The notes beneath the pieces are model-generated. The model saw only the letters and a program-made list of their open reading frames with translations, did not search any database and was not told the DNA's origin. Below, piece by piece: positions 36,366 to 49,199 of a DNA stretch of 64,000 nt. The stretch is from Ashinkailepas kermadecensis. Its lineage: Eukaryota; Arthropoda; Thecostraca; Neolepadidae. The stretch is taken from contig JAOTOM010004119.1 of NCBI GenBank assembly GCA_034440615.1, positions 160,893 through 224,892 of the forward strand, given 5' to 3'. Each line of letters opens with the position of its first letter. Position 1 is the first letter of the stretch. The translations under genes were made by a program, and so were the position numbers.

Positions 36366-38785
36366 CTGTCACCAGAAGTCCAATGAACCCTAAAGTCCCT
36401 TGCTACTCACAAATAGGTACATGACGCATAATTAAAGATGAACGCACTTTTCCAATCGCTGTTCTTTCACTCTACCCATTGGCGGCTGACAAGGAGAAAT
36501 TCACGAATGGCGCAGCAACGTCATAACTGTATTGGCGCCTAATTATTGATACATGTCTTGAATGAATTTATGTTCAGAAAGTAGTGAATGAAGTTACTTC
36601 CTTTTGTTTTGTATTTATGACTCACCCATTAAAACATATTTACGTTTGCATATTTAGGTCAGAATTCCTCGCTTCACATCGCCATCATCGAACATGAATT
36701 TATAAAGTTATGTGCACCACTAGGCGACCGGCCCCGTTAGTGCGGAAGCACAGCCTTGTGTATAGAGTCGTAAGAAACACAATTAATACAAATGTAGCGA
36801 AATTTCGTCGAAATTTCCGACACAGCAGCTGGAAAATCAAGGCCCAAAATTTATTGTACAAAATCATCATGAACAAAATGTTTCTACATCGCTAAATTAT
36901 CGCTAGATACCTGATATACTTTGTCTTGGCCCAAACGACTCGAGAGGGTGAACGGACTATCACTTTCTTCAGTGGGCTATCCTATCTCAACCATCGCACC
37001 AATCAGCTTACGTTTCCCTGGTATTCGACCAATCATATTTTAGAATGACCCACGGTAAAAATAATATGCGATATGTGGTATCCACGGACTGTTGCTACCA
37101 CAAGACGAAGTGATATCCCCCGCATAGAAAGGTGGCTCCCCTCCAGGAAGGCTCGAGTGCACCCGCCCACCTTCCGCTCCAGGGATTTCTCAGCCAAAGG
37201 CTCACCTCTTGGAGGAAAAGACCTACCCCTAAGACGAAAAGGCGCCACTTCAGCATGCTTGAGTACAACCCCTCCCACGTTCAACGATTTTCTGCCGAAT
37301 GCGTCGTTCCGGGGACTTTCGCAGTGGTAGCCCTCCGATGAAGTGTTGCTACTCCACACATGTGCCCCCACCCACTTAATATTTCTGTATCAACCCCTGC
37401 TACATTTTTTCCATGTTAACACATGCAATTTATGTAAGCATCTTCATTTGCATGAAACATCCATTTTAACACAGTGGGGCTGCTAATGTTCTCGACAGGA
37501 TTGTGTTACCATGGAGTTGCGTTATCAGGTCCATCTGCTACCCTCCATGGAGGGTAAGAGGGTACGTTCTTGCACCTCTGCCGTAGAATTGGATGGAGGA
37601 ACGGGACCAGGGAGCGGAAGCCGGAAGTCTGACCGGTCAATTGAATCTGGAAACAGAACCTAGGAACTACATCGGGGAACAGGACCGGAGAAGGACCAAT
37701 TCCCTATGGCCAGGTCAAGGTCAAATAAGTGTTGTACACGCAATATCAAGATCATTTGTTGCTGACAGTTCGTGAGCTGTCGGATGTCGCGGATAGATAT
37801 TTCTTCTATCTCTTCGGAGACCGGAGATGTGGGACTTTTTCATCTAAGTTATTTGTTTTGAAAATTGATCTATAATTTCCTGACATTTGGTCAACATAAT
37901 GGCTTTTCTTTTCATCTCATTCTTCATGCAGCGAGCCTTCCAAGAATAAAACGTTCGGTTTTCTCTGTTGCAGCGTTCCACGATTAGAGAGAAGTCACAT
38001 TGCCCGCTCCCCGGCCGCGCAAATATTGCTCCAGATGCCGACCGGGCGACGGATATCATGCCACTTTGTATTTCCTCCTTTGCATTACATGCCGACGAAA
38101 AACATGCGCTTACATTTCTCTCAAGACTATTTCATAGAACGTAGAAATTCGTTATCGCTTGCAGAGCTTTCTCACTTGGTGTTCACCTAGGTACTCTTGC
38201 ATCACATCGCTTGGCTCATATCCTATTCTCTCCTGTAATATTCTTCCTCAATTTGATTTCGATGCAGGATCGAGACACATGCGCATCACGGAAGCCATAT
38301 TCAGTGCCAAACAAAATAGTCTTATTGACCCGAGGTCGGGCAAATAGTTCAATTCAACGAAAAAAACTAAAAACTTTTTTTTTAGAATGGGTAATGACCC
38401 AATTACATATGGAAGTATCTGCCAGTGTACCAAATGTCCTCTCCGCATAGAGGTCAGGTCAGAAGAGGTCAGCATGTATCAGTGCGTAAGCCATTAAGTA
38501 TAACAAAAGTGTAAGTGCACAAAATTCGTCGTTTTATATGGTAAAATATGTTGGAAGTTTGTAGGAAGTGGGGGCTGAAACACCCACCTGGGTAGAAAAC
38601 TCTGTTTGGTTTCCTGGAGTCAGACCACGAGGCTAGGCAATGGTGATAGCTAAAGAAGAATGCAATTTCAAAGGTAGCTCGGTCGGGCCTTGGCTCCACC
38701 CACATAGACAACCTATACTCTTTGTTGTTGTTTGTGCCTAAAGGCGCTTCGACCTGTAAACAACCTACCTTAGGCAATTGGTAAA
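36366..38785. other. Intergenic or intron sequence, nothing recognised
   Basis: Short open frames only. 37100-37340 has GC-rich degenerate text with open frames on both strands, reminiscent of the GGCCC family but without a clear period. Confidence 0.45.

Positions 38786-38789
<4 letters not shown>

Positions 38790-38846
<57 letters not shown>
38790..38846. repeat. (AT)n microsatellite
   Basis: About 28 dinucleotide units. Confidence 0.97.
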
Positions 38847-38851
<5 letters not shown>

Positions 38852-38884
38852 GTTGTTAGCGTGAAATGTTCGGCTAACACATTT

Positions 38885-39335
38885 GTTCGACACTTTGGCA
38901 CTTGACTTATATTGACTTTTTACTTTTTTGTCTTTTTGACTTGACCGATCCACTGTTGTCGCTTCGACACTGGTACTTTCGACTTGTAGTCCGTTTTACA
39001 TTTTGTCCTTTTGGCTTTTGTCCATCCGACTTCTATCCTTTTTACTTTTAGTTTTTAGTTTGTTTAATTTCGTCTATTTCATTCGGATCGCTTCGACATT
39101 TTGTTATTTTACTTTTCGTCCGTTCAACGTTTGTTCCACTTCCTTGGGTTGGACTTTTAGTTCGTTGGACGTTTTTCCATGTGATTTTCATCCCTTCGTA
39201 TTTTCTACCTGATTCTTGTCCTTTCGACTTTTTTTCTGTCCGACTTGTATCCCCTGGACTTTTATCCTTTCGATTTCTATCCCTTTCGACTTTTAGTCTT
39301 TTGGCTTTTGTCGTTTGACTTTTTGTACGTGTTAC
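38885..39335. repeat. Degenerate ~20-bp CGACTTTT repeat, sense 2
   Basis: Irregular units of about 18-24 bp with a core tccttt(c/t)gacttttagt. It is the inverse of 35925-36065. Strong T versus A strand bias; open frames are rich in F/L/S. Confidence 0.75.
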
Positions 39336-39749
39336 AGCCACATCATCTTGTCACATATTTGCGATGCTTTTACTCAGTCCCCCCTTGCCTTATAACATGT
39401 CCAATAATCCTTCTTTCTTTCATTTCAGCATCTTCCTTTCTCCTATGCCCTTAGCTATTGCAATATTTTGTATCATTGTCTCTCTATCAAACACTAACTT
39501 ACAATCACTGTCTCGCAGTGTATGGGATCATTGGCTCTCTCAATTTGTTTTAAACTTTACAAATCAAGCAATGAGCGCAAAGGAACTCAAATGGCTCAAA
39601 TAGCTTGCTTTGCAGAAAAGAAGAGCAGAACACTCCTACGCCAGACTGATAATGTTGCCAGCATGGTCCAAGTTGTTCAAATACAAACAACTCATGTTAG
39701 TTTTCCCCAAGTGAATGCCACTTTTCAAATCACATTAAGCAGCAAGGTT

Positions 39750-40110
39750 TGGTTTCAGGGTGTCGTCACCATTTCGTCAGGACCACATTAACCATAGCTT
39801 CAGGGTTTCATAACCATTTCCTCAGGACCTCATTAAACATAGTGTCAGGATGTCGTCACCAATTCCCCAGGACCTAATTAACCATAGCGTCAAGATGTCG
39901 TCACCATTTCCTCAGGACCGCATTAACCACAGCGTCAGGATGTCGTCACCATTTCCTCAGGACCGCATTAACCACAGCGTCAGGATGTCGTCACCATTTC
40001 CTCAGGACCGCATTAACCATAACGTCAGGATGTCGTCACCATTTCCTGAGGACCGCATTAACCACAGCGTCAGGATGTCGTCACCATTTCCTCAGGACCT
40101 CATTAACCAT
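39750..40110. repeat. 45-bp minisatellite, eight units, multiple of three
   Basis: Unit caccatttcctcaggaccgc followed by attaaccacagcgtcaggat-gtcgt. Because 45 is divisible by three it gives a clean 15-residue peptide repeat (SSPFPQDRINHSVRM) in a 90-codon plus-strand frame at 39850-40119. There is no supporting splice site or neighbouring exon, so I class it as non-coding. Confidence 0.93.
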
Positions 40111-43100
40111 AGCTATTGACAATGAAGCTTACATGACGAACGTTTGCTAAACGTGCGCCACAGATGTCACCGAGTTTCAACGAAGCCGAAAATCGTGCTC
40201 AAGGTCATTACATTACAATCTTTTCACCAACCGCATCTGGCGACCTGCTTATCGGTGCATGGCTGCCCAACAATTTTGTCTAATTTCATCTCATATAATC
40301 AATTAATGATAGTAGATTTTAGGATGCGCAAGTGGATTACTTAAAAATGCTGTAAACGTTCTTAAGCGATCCTTGTTCGTAGTACAGGCAATAACCTAGA
40401 AAAATTGGCACACGAGACGCATTCTTGCAAGGCAAAGGTCCATACCGCAAACATTGGTGTGGGGTAAAGATTCGCATGCGCCGCTCGTATCGGTTAGCAA
40501 TTCGTGAATGCAAAAGGTCGCTCTGAACAAAACATCATTCAGGGTGAAAGTTAGTCCAGGGTAGAAATTTATCGGGGTGAAAGTTTGCCCAGACTAAAAG
40601 TGTGTCCAGGAAATCCACCCAAGGACAAATCTTGTCCTTGGTATCCGTCGCATATTCCATATCTGCATACATGTCAAAAGGTCGCCCACAGACAGTTTCA
40701 CCCATTGGCATGCTTCATAAATGGCTGAATTTATTATGGAACTAGAGTTTGCACGAGACAACGGTTTATACGGTGCCATAATATTGTAGATGTGCTGAAA
40801 ACGAGGCAATGACAATCCTCGCGCTCTGGATAAAAAGAAACGATTTCCATATGTTTGTATTCAACCTCATCGGCCGGGGGTGTGTGTCGAGTGCCCCTCG
40901 AATGCCTCGAGTGCCCACACTGAGATGCTTTCAGAGAAAGTGGTCGAATAAATAGACGCACAGGAACAAGATATTCAATAGCTTCTGATGCATCTGTTTT
41001 GCATTTCTCTGCCACATTTCAGGTGCAGGTCAACAAAGGCCATTCATCTGAGACGGAGCAAAGTGTGTAGTGTTCCAAAATCTTCAAAGTGCCTTCATTC
41101 TGAGTAGTCGCAAAACATGAATACCAAAGTCAAATGACGCTGTCCTTTCATCAAGACGAACAACATCCTATCTCGAAGTTATGATTAAGGTCAAGGTTAT
41201 CGACCTGAGGTCAGGCCAATTTCAGCGTTTTGTTTACTGCACTGTGGAGGGAGATTTAATTCAGGTTCTTTTCATGCCGAATATCGCAAAGAGCATATAA
41301 TAAGCATTCTGGGTTAAATATGTGTCAAAGGTCAATGGCATTAGGTCAGACCAAGTATCACATATATTCTACACAATGTCATCATATATAGAATGTTGCT
41401 GTTCCTCGCGAAGTAATACTGAATTCGATTTCATCACCGCCTAAGTCGTGCGATATTACCTTGAATGCCCAATTAATGACCTGATTTGACCTGACCTAGT
41501 GTGATCGGACCTTATTTGACTTGTCTTATTATTATTATATAATAATATTGTATTTTTTTTACGTGACTTACTTGACATTTTTTGGAATTACGTTCCAGGC
41601 AGTGTTCGCTTAGGTGAGGGCTGGTGAAGGTGAAGGTAAATAGGTGATCGTTTTATTAATCTATATATTGTTCCAGTGTGACCAAGTTCTTCTAGGGCTT
41701 ATAGTTCTTCTAGTTCTTCTAGGGCTAGTTCTTGAGGTCAAGAGATAGACAGTTGGCAAGGATGTTTCAGTGCCATATGAGTTCATCTTGGGACACAATG
41801 TTGCATTCTTCAAAGGTGATGCACCGGACATTTTCAAGCTTGAACTCACTTCACTTGACCTGAACTTAAGGTCTTCGTATATCAGGCCAATGGACTTATT
41901 TTGCTTGGATGGCTCCATTCAAAGAAGTCGATACATATATATTCGTATTGTCCAGACCATGCCACAAAACAGATAGTATGCCACTGGATTAACCTACCAT
42001 GACTTTCAGCGACCTCAGCATGGCCGACAATGAAGAAATAAGATGAGATATGAGCTCTAAGCTATATTGCCTTGCCAGTTAGTCTTCATGTGTCTCTAAC
42101 ATGCATAGTTCGGGAGCTAGTGTTCAACTCTGATTGTGATCCTACCTGATCTACCTTGTGTTGGTCCTTTTTAATATTATCAATATATGTGCATCCATCT
42201 ATGTCAGTTCTTGAAAAGCAATGCCGAAGGAAACGAAGCACTGCCATGTTCTACCCATTTCCAGCGATTTCAGTCGAGGTTCGTATATTTAATTAATATG
42301 ACCTCGGGTGAACTTCATCATCGGTCAATATGTAAATATGAGGTATGTTTGGGGTCCTCCATGACCAGAGCGTCCTAACGGCGCTTTGCATTTCATCCTA
42401 ACTTACACCGATCAGACTATTATAAGGGGCTTCCAAGAGCCCCTCCCCCTCTGCCTGGGGAATATTGATTTGCAGGCCGGCACGGCGAGGGTCGCATTGA
42501 TCCGCATTGATCCGCATCAGGCCGCATTGATCCAGTATTTCAATGAGAGTGTCGCTATATGTTGGCATGTGGCACATGCATATATAAAGGGGTGGGTGTG
42601 TGTGTGTGTTGGGGGGGAGTTATGGTTGGATAAGGGCTGGACAAGTGTTGTACAAGATTCGATCATAATGTGATCATAGTAATTTGATAGGAGTTAACTG
42701 TACTAATCAAGCTGGGTTGTCCACATACCCTTCTGGGATGACAGAAGAAACAGCTAAAATGGGTGTCGGTGGATTGCTCAGAATTGCGCGGCTCGACGCA
42801 GTGGGAGGAAAATTGCGCGACTCGACGCAGTGGGAGGAAAATTGTTCCCACCCATCCACCATTGTTGGCCAAATTACAAAGCAACAAACTTCAGTCACCG
42901 AGGTTAAGTATAATCTAGATGGACCTCTCAGTCGTGTTTAGTCTCTTATCACAGACACTTCGCATTTTGCATTCCGTCCAACTGTCTTCAATATCTCCGC
43001 ATCGCTCCATCTAACATGATATTCCTCGATTTTCCGCACACAATATCAAACGAATTCGCCATATACTAGGTCTTTTGATTGTTTTCGTCGTCCGCTGAAG

Positions 43101-44725
43101 GAAGGCATGGCTTTGGATCCATGCCTAGGTCAGGTCATTCATTGTGAATCCGAGGCCCTAGAACTGCCACCCGCGTCCATGCTCCTAGCTTTGCCGGAGG
43201 AGGGGATTTAGTCCCCTGGTAACTTCTGTCCGTTACGACCTAGATAAACGAGATTTCCACCAGCGCATAGCCCCATCCATCACCTGTTCACGAATGTAAA
43301 TAATTTCGTCTAACTATTACGGTGTACCGTCCAGGTCTGGTCAAAGGATCAAAGTCCTCGCTGCGAGCGACAGAGTGGTCTATGTTGCCAGTTTTCGTCT
43401 CCTGGGCCAGAATTCCTAGGTTAGGAGACCTAAGAATCCTGGCTACTAACAAAACGGAGTTATTGTTTTGTTTTTTTGGGGGGAGGGGTGTGAAATTGGT
43501 AGAAAGCTTAGCTTCTTGCAAATGTATCGGTGCTTAACTGATAATGAAGCCAAAAATGAAGATCATTTTCACGCGTATGGGGCGTGAGAGAGGACAGTTT
43601 TTGTGCTTATAAGAGTCCCACTTTGTGGTAACATCCAAGTTAAGACACATGGAATGATGACACATAAACCAGCCGACGTGGAACGATGGGGCAGGAACTA
43701 TGATGACCAAGACTTTCACCAAAACTCAAATAGTCATAATTTGGGCGAGCATGTTGACACGTTTAGGGTCTTCGTCTGCCATTCCCGGACTTTGAACATT
43801 AATAGGGTAAGAAAAACCGACGAATTGGAATATAACGCCCAGACCTGCCATGCAATTCAATTTCTTCGAACATGTCATCTTATTTCACACTAAACCACCT
43901 ATGTCATTGACCTATGTGATAGGCACTATGTGACAGGCACTATGTGATACTTTTTAAGTGGGCGTTGTAACGCAAAAAAGAGCATTTAAGTCGAATGCAG
44001 AACACACAATTATCCTGGAGGTGACGTTACCACAGAATATGTCAACATAGGCTACACCGGATTCCATGGTGTATTAACCTAGGATGACACATGCTACATT
44101 GCTATAATTTGGTATTTCTGAACACAGAGGAAACCTCCAAATTACAATGCAGCGTCAAAACTACCCCAGAGATCAATTTGCCATGCAAAATTGACCACCA
44201 CGTTATTGACCTAGGGTCGCCGTGAAAACTTGCACGCATTGAAATTAAAATTAAATCTTCTAATAATAGCTCGAAATACCATCATTTAACATGGCCACCA
44301 TGACATTTTTTGTCATACCACATGACCTCGGCATATGTCGACGTGAAAAGTAGCGTAAGTATAGAAGACATGTATTACAGATATTCTGGGTTTTGCGCTA
44401 GCCAAATTAGACTCGAAATGCTATACAGAAATGCAAAATAAGTTGTCACCCTGACCTAACCTGTCGTCCTGACCCATGCCACTATTTGTCACCACAAGCA
44501 TAAACTAGACAATGAACAAACACAAACACGGAAAAGGTCCCTGAGCACGCGTGGAAAGTCCACGGTTACACCAAGATGCTACGGATCGGATCCGCTGTAA
44601 ATCTGTCATGACACCGTCGATGTATCGATGCCTTGGGTCTTGTGAAGCTCGCCATCTGCACGCCAGTAAGCGGACAGAAATATCACCTTATCCGCTCGAA
44701 ATACTGCTATCGCAGCACAGTATAT
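40111..44725. other. Intergenic or intron sequence, nothing recognised
   Basis: AT-rich DNA with many dispersed tgacctgaggtca-like motifs (41170-41520, 43900-44500), a two-copy 25-bp duplication at 42788-42842 (gactcgacgcagtgggagga) and a (GT)n at 42590-42612. No open frame with a recognised motif. Confidence 0.45.
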
Positions 44726-44965
44726 ATGCTGCGTTTGTAGACGATCCCCGAACGCTTGTGTGAGCACACCTCAACTCCACCTGCATCATCTCATTGCACG
44801 GCTAAGCACTGTGCTTGTAGACGACCCCTGTACGCTTGTATGAGTACACCTCAACTCCAGCTGCATTCTCTCATTGAACGGCTAGGCACTGTGCTTGTAG
44901 ACGACCCCTGAAGGCTGGTGTGAGTTCACCTGAACTCCAGATGGATCCTCTTATTGCACGGCTAT
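44726..44965. repeat. 80-bp tandem repeat, three units
   Basis: Phase marker tgtagacgaccc at steps of 80 bp (about 44735, 44815, 44895); units contain acacctcaactccagctgca. About 5-10 % divergence between units. Confidence 0.9.
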
Positions 44966-46300
44966 GCGCTGTGTCTGTGCTTAGGAAGCACAGTATATGC
45001 ACTTGTAATAGGAGCATAAAACACCTGCAGATCATTCAGCCATGCTGCTCCGTGAAAAGTGTCGTTAAAACAAATGAACATGGTTTAAAATGATCACTGA
45101 AAATGTATGTACACAAGCATTCAAAATTATAAACGAAGCTCTTCCAATATGGCTGCCGTTATCACCACTTGGAACCAGACACAACACTTTTGATGATTCA
45201 TTTACTAACTGCTTTGCTATGAATCATGATGAATCTAAAAGAATAAGGGTATCTAAATATCATGTCTTCAATAGGGAAATATATAATTTTACTAAGATAC
45301 TTCTTTTTATGAATACAAATTTAGTTGAGTACAAAACGACTTTTTGCTCGCCAAGCTGTCTCTCCCTATATATGATATCTATCAAATATCATGTTGCTCT
45401 ACAAAAGAAAATGCATATCATAGGCTACTCCAGGTACACAAAATCGACCGCCCTCTTTGCTTACCCTAGATCCGCCTCTGTCCGCAAAATGTTGTGCATC
45501 ATTGGGTGCATAAAACAAGCTTAAAACTCCACGCGTTCTTCAGCCTCAGTGACAGACTGGTTTACCTACATTCTAATTATTATGAACCTTTACTTGAACA
45601 CACATAGTATGGTAGTAGTCCCCATCCAAAGTTGACCTTGATGCGCTTATGTCGAATCTTATTATATTCCTTCCCTATTGGAATTACCGAGAAATCAACA
45701 AACAATGATGGTGTGCCATAGGCTTGCTTTATTATCGTTCTAAAAATGGCCACAAATTCCCTACGGCCTTACCTAGAACCGCTTCCGCCATTTATGTGCA
45801 TATTTAGCAACGCAAAATTCGTTCGTTGCTATTCGTTGCTGGCGAATGAGCTGCCATACCCTGCCTAACCCGTTCATTTGTGGCACGAGCCCAGCCCATG
45901 CCCGTTCGGAATGGAAAACCTATATATAGCCTCTCGACTAGTCGACATCTGATAATGCTTGCCGTCTGGACATAATTTCAGTCGTGTATTTTCTAGCGAC
46001 TGAAAAACGATCGGTCACTCGGGACGTGAAGCTGTAAGGCACGTGATCCGGGGCTCAGAGTTCTCAGAAATGTGCGCAATGCACGTCCGGTCCTCGACTG
46101 TCCATTGTATGCTTATCTTTGTCAGATCCCCGAGTCGGACCATCGGTCCCCCGAGCTGGACCGTGGACGGCGCCACGCTGTCCGTTGCTCCGCTCACACC
46201 TTCGGTACTCAACAGTCGACACTGGACACCCCTGGTCGTGGCCCGGCTCGGCTCAGACCGATGACTAATCAGGCCTGGGACTGCCCATGGCCCATGGAAT
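44966..46300. other. Unassigned; one AT-rich 144-codon open frame
   Basis: 45090-45524 plus is open for 144 codons and begins MITENVCTQAFKIINEALPI, preceded by no obvious exon. AT-rich codons and no family motif; possibly a remnant of a mobile element. 46040-46305 is GC-rich and open on both strands without motif. Confidence 0.35.
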
Positions 46301-46307
46301 CTTGAAT

Positions 46308-46395
46308 GTCAGGAGCCCAGCCAGAGCCCAGCCAGGGCCCAGCCCGAGCCCAGCCGAGGCCCAGCCGGGCGAGCCCATGGGCAGGCCCATGGCGA
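46308..46395. repeat. 10-11-bp gcccagccag repeat
   Basis: About eight degenerate units of gcccagccagggcccagccc followed by cccatggg palindromes. Confidence 0.88.
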
Positions 46396-47042
46396 ATATT
46401 GCTCTGATCAGCCTGAAAAAATAGTTTTTTTATCGGTATGATACGCACCAAAGAACTTTAGGAGAAGTCAAGAAGTTTCAGAGCACTATCATAACAAGTT
46501 GATAAACGGCGAGCAAACACCTTCAGGGGCCTCAGAAAATAATATAAGTATAAGTAAATAGTATAAGACAGACAAAATCAACTTCGGAGCACCATACAAC
46601 AAAACCAGTTGATGTGTCCAATATAGATCTGAATAGTTCACACAATGCACCCAGTGGTGTTGGTGTTGGTTTGAACGCCAGCTTAGTTGTAGGTGGCTGA
46701 CGCCGGTACTGGCCTATAATATGCAACGTAATATAAAACACGATGTAGACGTATGCTAACGATGTGGATACCACTGTGCGAAGCCTCGTGTTTCCATTTA
46801 CAGCACTTATCAATTGCAAACTTTCAACGCCAGACTCTAGGCGTACCGACCGCAAGGTTTTCTGACAGCAGCTTATGTACGAGACACGCCGAGTATGTAC
46901 GGTGTATCGCTGCGCCTGACAACATCCGGCGCTCCCCTCTCCAGCTGAACCCACCGAGCAGCATGCGTCACCAGCAGATCCGATCCGAGCAGCATGACGT
47001 CACCAGTTCCGGTCGAGTGCGCTGCCGCCTGTCTAACATTAG

Positions 47043-47149
47043 GTGGAGATTGCTAACGAGTCACCGGAGCGGAAGATCGGGCACGCCGACGCTGCCCTCG
47101 CGGCTGCCATCAAGGCCGTCTGCTCCCAGCACGGGGCCCATCTCCACAA
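47043..47149 (+). CDS. Candidate 107-base exon, possibly of the RFX gene
   Basis: Acceptor cgcctgtctaacattag contains a ctaac branch-point-like motif; donor CACAA followed by GTAATC. It encodes VEIANESPERKIGHADAALA and then AAIKAVCSQHGAHLH with strongly GC-rich third positions, like the confirmed exons. It leaves in phase 2, compatible with the phase-2 acceptor of the RFX exon at 51617 (junction HLH-N-TPATL). I do not recognise the segment itself. A 28-bp duplication (gagcagcatg-cgtcaccag) lies at about 46960-47004, upstream of the acceptor. It could equally belong to another gene. Confidence 0.45.
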
Positions 47150-47339
47150 GTAATCACATGCACTCCCGGTCGGCCCGCACAGCTTCGCTGCCGTCCATTG
47201 GAGCTGGCGTCACTGCCATGCTAGATGATAACGCTCCTGGTGTTATTGCACTACGGCTTGCATTCGGAAAACAGTCCTCTGGTGCGTTTTGTCTTAGCGT
47301 TAAAGATAAGTAAACGCTGAAAGATTCATTCAAATATTT

Positions 47340-47582
47340 GTATATGTTAAAGCGTGGCAACTGGTTGTTATTTTTCGACGTGATCTCACTTGACCTTGAA
47401 TCACACGGTGACCGTAGATGACCTGATCTCAAAATTTTAACACAACATGTCAAATTGATGTTGAAAAAGGCATGCAAAATTTCGGTGTGCTGCCCCGCGC
47501 CGTTTCTTCACTGTCCGCGAAGAATAATCCTTGGGGGTCTCGAAAAATTACCCCCTCTGGGGGTAAAGCAAGAACACCCAAA
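47340..47582 (-). mobile_element. MITE right-half fragment
   Basis: Blocks ggtgaccgtagatgacctga, aatttcggtgtgctgcc, ccgcgccgttt and cactgtccgcgaa match the right half of the 10.82-11.66 kb copy, in the same orientation. It ends in ctcgaaaaattaccccctct-gggggta. Confidence 0.7.
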
Positions 47583-47881
47583 TCGAAATTCATGTTGAGT
47601 ATCTCCTAAAAGGCTATGCCTATCAAAATGAGTCTGAGGATCATCTTCCACAAGTTTGTCTAATACTTTGGAAACGGGTGCTGATAAGCTATATCATGTG
47701 TCCGTAGTTCTCCGACAGTTTCAGTATCTCCTTTGAAAATAGGTACGCACTAAATTTGCATTACGTCAAACTTCCATGTACTTCGGAACATTCAAAAGAC
47801 CGCCTAAAATGACACTCAGAAGATTGCCAAAACTTGGGCGCTCGAGCACAAAACTTGACCCAAAACTTGAGGGTGTATAAT

Positions 47882-48032
47882 TTGCGTCAGAAATAGCTTG
47901 ACAGTCAGGCTGGCTGTCCTGGCATCTGAAATATCCTGCTTAGGCTTAGTCGTGGCGGGAAACAGTAGACCTATGCAGGATACTCAGGTGCCCGGGCGCT
48001 CAGCCTGACTGCCAAGCTATGTGTGACGTCAA
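47882..48032. mobile_element. Fold-back element: 63-bp inverted repeat, 25-base loop
   Basis: Left arm 47882-47944 and right arm 47970-48032 are imperfect reverse complements: ttgcgtcagaaatagcttg against the complement of caagctatgtgtgacgtcaa, then cagtcaggctg and tatcctgc in both. About 80 % of positions pair. The DNA or a transcript would fold into one long hairpin. Best read as a palindromic MITE. No obvious target duplication was confirmed. Confidence 0.8.
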
Positions 48033-48730
48033 TAGTACAAGTAGGTGTGTGTGAGGGGATGAGGGAATCCTAGGAATTCAATTATGTGCGGTGTGCATCC
48101 ACAACGATTTTGTCCAGAATCGTTGAGTGTGGCCCGTAGGATAAAAGAAAATGACTTACAGTTCACGGGCAATACGTGTCCAATTCATTACAGCGATTTT
48201 GTCCAGAAACGTTGTGAATCCAGAACAAAATAATGCTTCACTGTTGCATAATTAATGCGTTACGGTGGTACGACGAAAAAAAGCATCCAGCTCACAAGCA
48301 TTTCAAATGCGTTTCACTCTGTCTATCCAGTTCTTATTCGCTCCTTAGAGTTGTAAAGAGCGTAGTAAATCCACTCTGCTTTGCGGCGTATATGTGTGGG
48401 GTATTTTCATGTAATCAGAACTGATCTGTTGGTGAGGGGTGGGGAAATTGCACAAGCCAAACAGTACATATTGCTGGCGGATGGTGAAATAGTGGGTGTG
48501 GTTTGAAAAGCCGGATTGGGCTGTGGTCGGGCGGTAACATTACAATGTTGTGTCCTCAGGCATAGCCGCCTGATCCTATGGATGGGTGTTGATCAGAGGT
48601 ACATAATAATCGCTCGGCCTACAAAGTCACCCAGCTCACCATGCTACCGATAGCTGAATATTTGGAAAATCACCAAGGTAAGTTGTTGTTGTTGCAGCTG
48701 GACGTGTGTTTTTAAACTAAGATGTACACT
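48033..48730. other. Unassigned sequence
   Basis: Contains two copies of a gattttgtccagaa-cgttg motif (48107-48125, 48193-48215). No gene seen. Confidence 0.4.
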
Positions 48731-48734
48731 GAAG

Positions 48735-49190
48735 GCGTACCCCTGCCCCACCCATCCGGCCAGCCCAAGCCAAGGCCTATCCTCAAGGCCACCCCAGCCT
48801 CCACACAGACCTCCCACAAGCCCACGGCCACCGTCTCCTGTCAGAACGACCTCCACACCACCCCCTGCGCAACCATCCAAACCTAACCCAAAACCTCGTC
48901 CGACGCCACCATCCAGACCGAGCCCACCACACCTGCCAAGCCCGTCCAGCCCGAACCCACAACCTCAGGCCAACCAATCCCGTCCGAACCTACCGCGCCT
49001 CCCAAGTGCAAATCCCGTCGCAACACCATCCCATCATGCCCAAGAACCCGTGCGTCCAGATCCAGGCTACCACTTCTGCCTGCCTCACCACGCACCCCTC
49101 CCCGTCCACCGGCTCCAACTTCCCCCAACACGACACCAACACCACCACAGTGCAGGAGCACCAGCAGACACTAAGCGCGTTCGGCAATTA
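48735..49190 (+). other. C-rich, proline-codon strand-biased tract
   Basis: About 450 bases with almost no G runs on the plus strand. One frame is open from 48735 to 49244 and is very rich in proline (PSKPNPKPRPTPPSRPSP and similar), another contains TIQTEPTTPAKPVQPEPTT between stops. It could be a proline-rich coding exon or a decayed low-complexity repeat. No splice sites or start were convincing, so no gene is called. Confidence 0.35.
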
Positions 49191-49199
49191 GTCTTTTTT

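Noticed and set aside
46753..47313. 186-codon plus-strand frame rich in Ser/Arg
   Set aside because: It overlaps the candidate exon 47043-47149 in a different frame; the exon frame has splice sites and better codon bias, so the long frame is probably its shadow.
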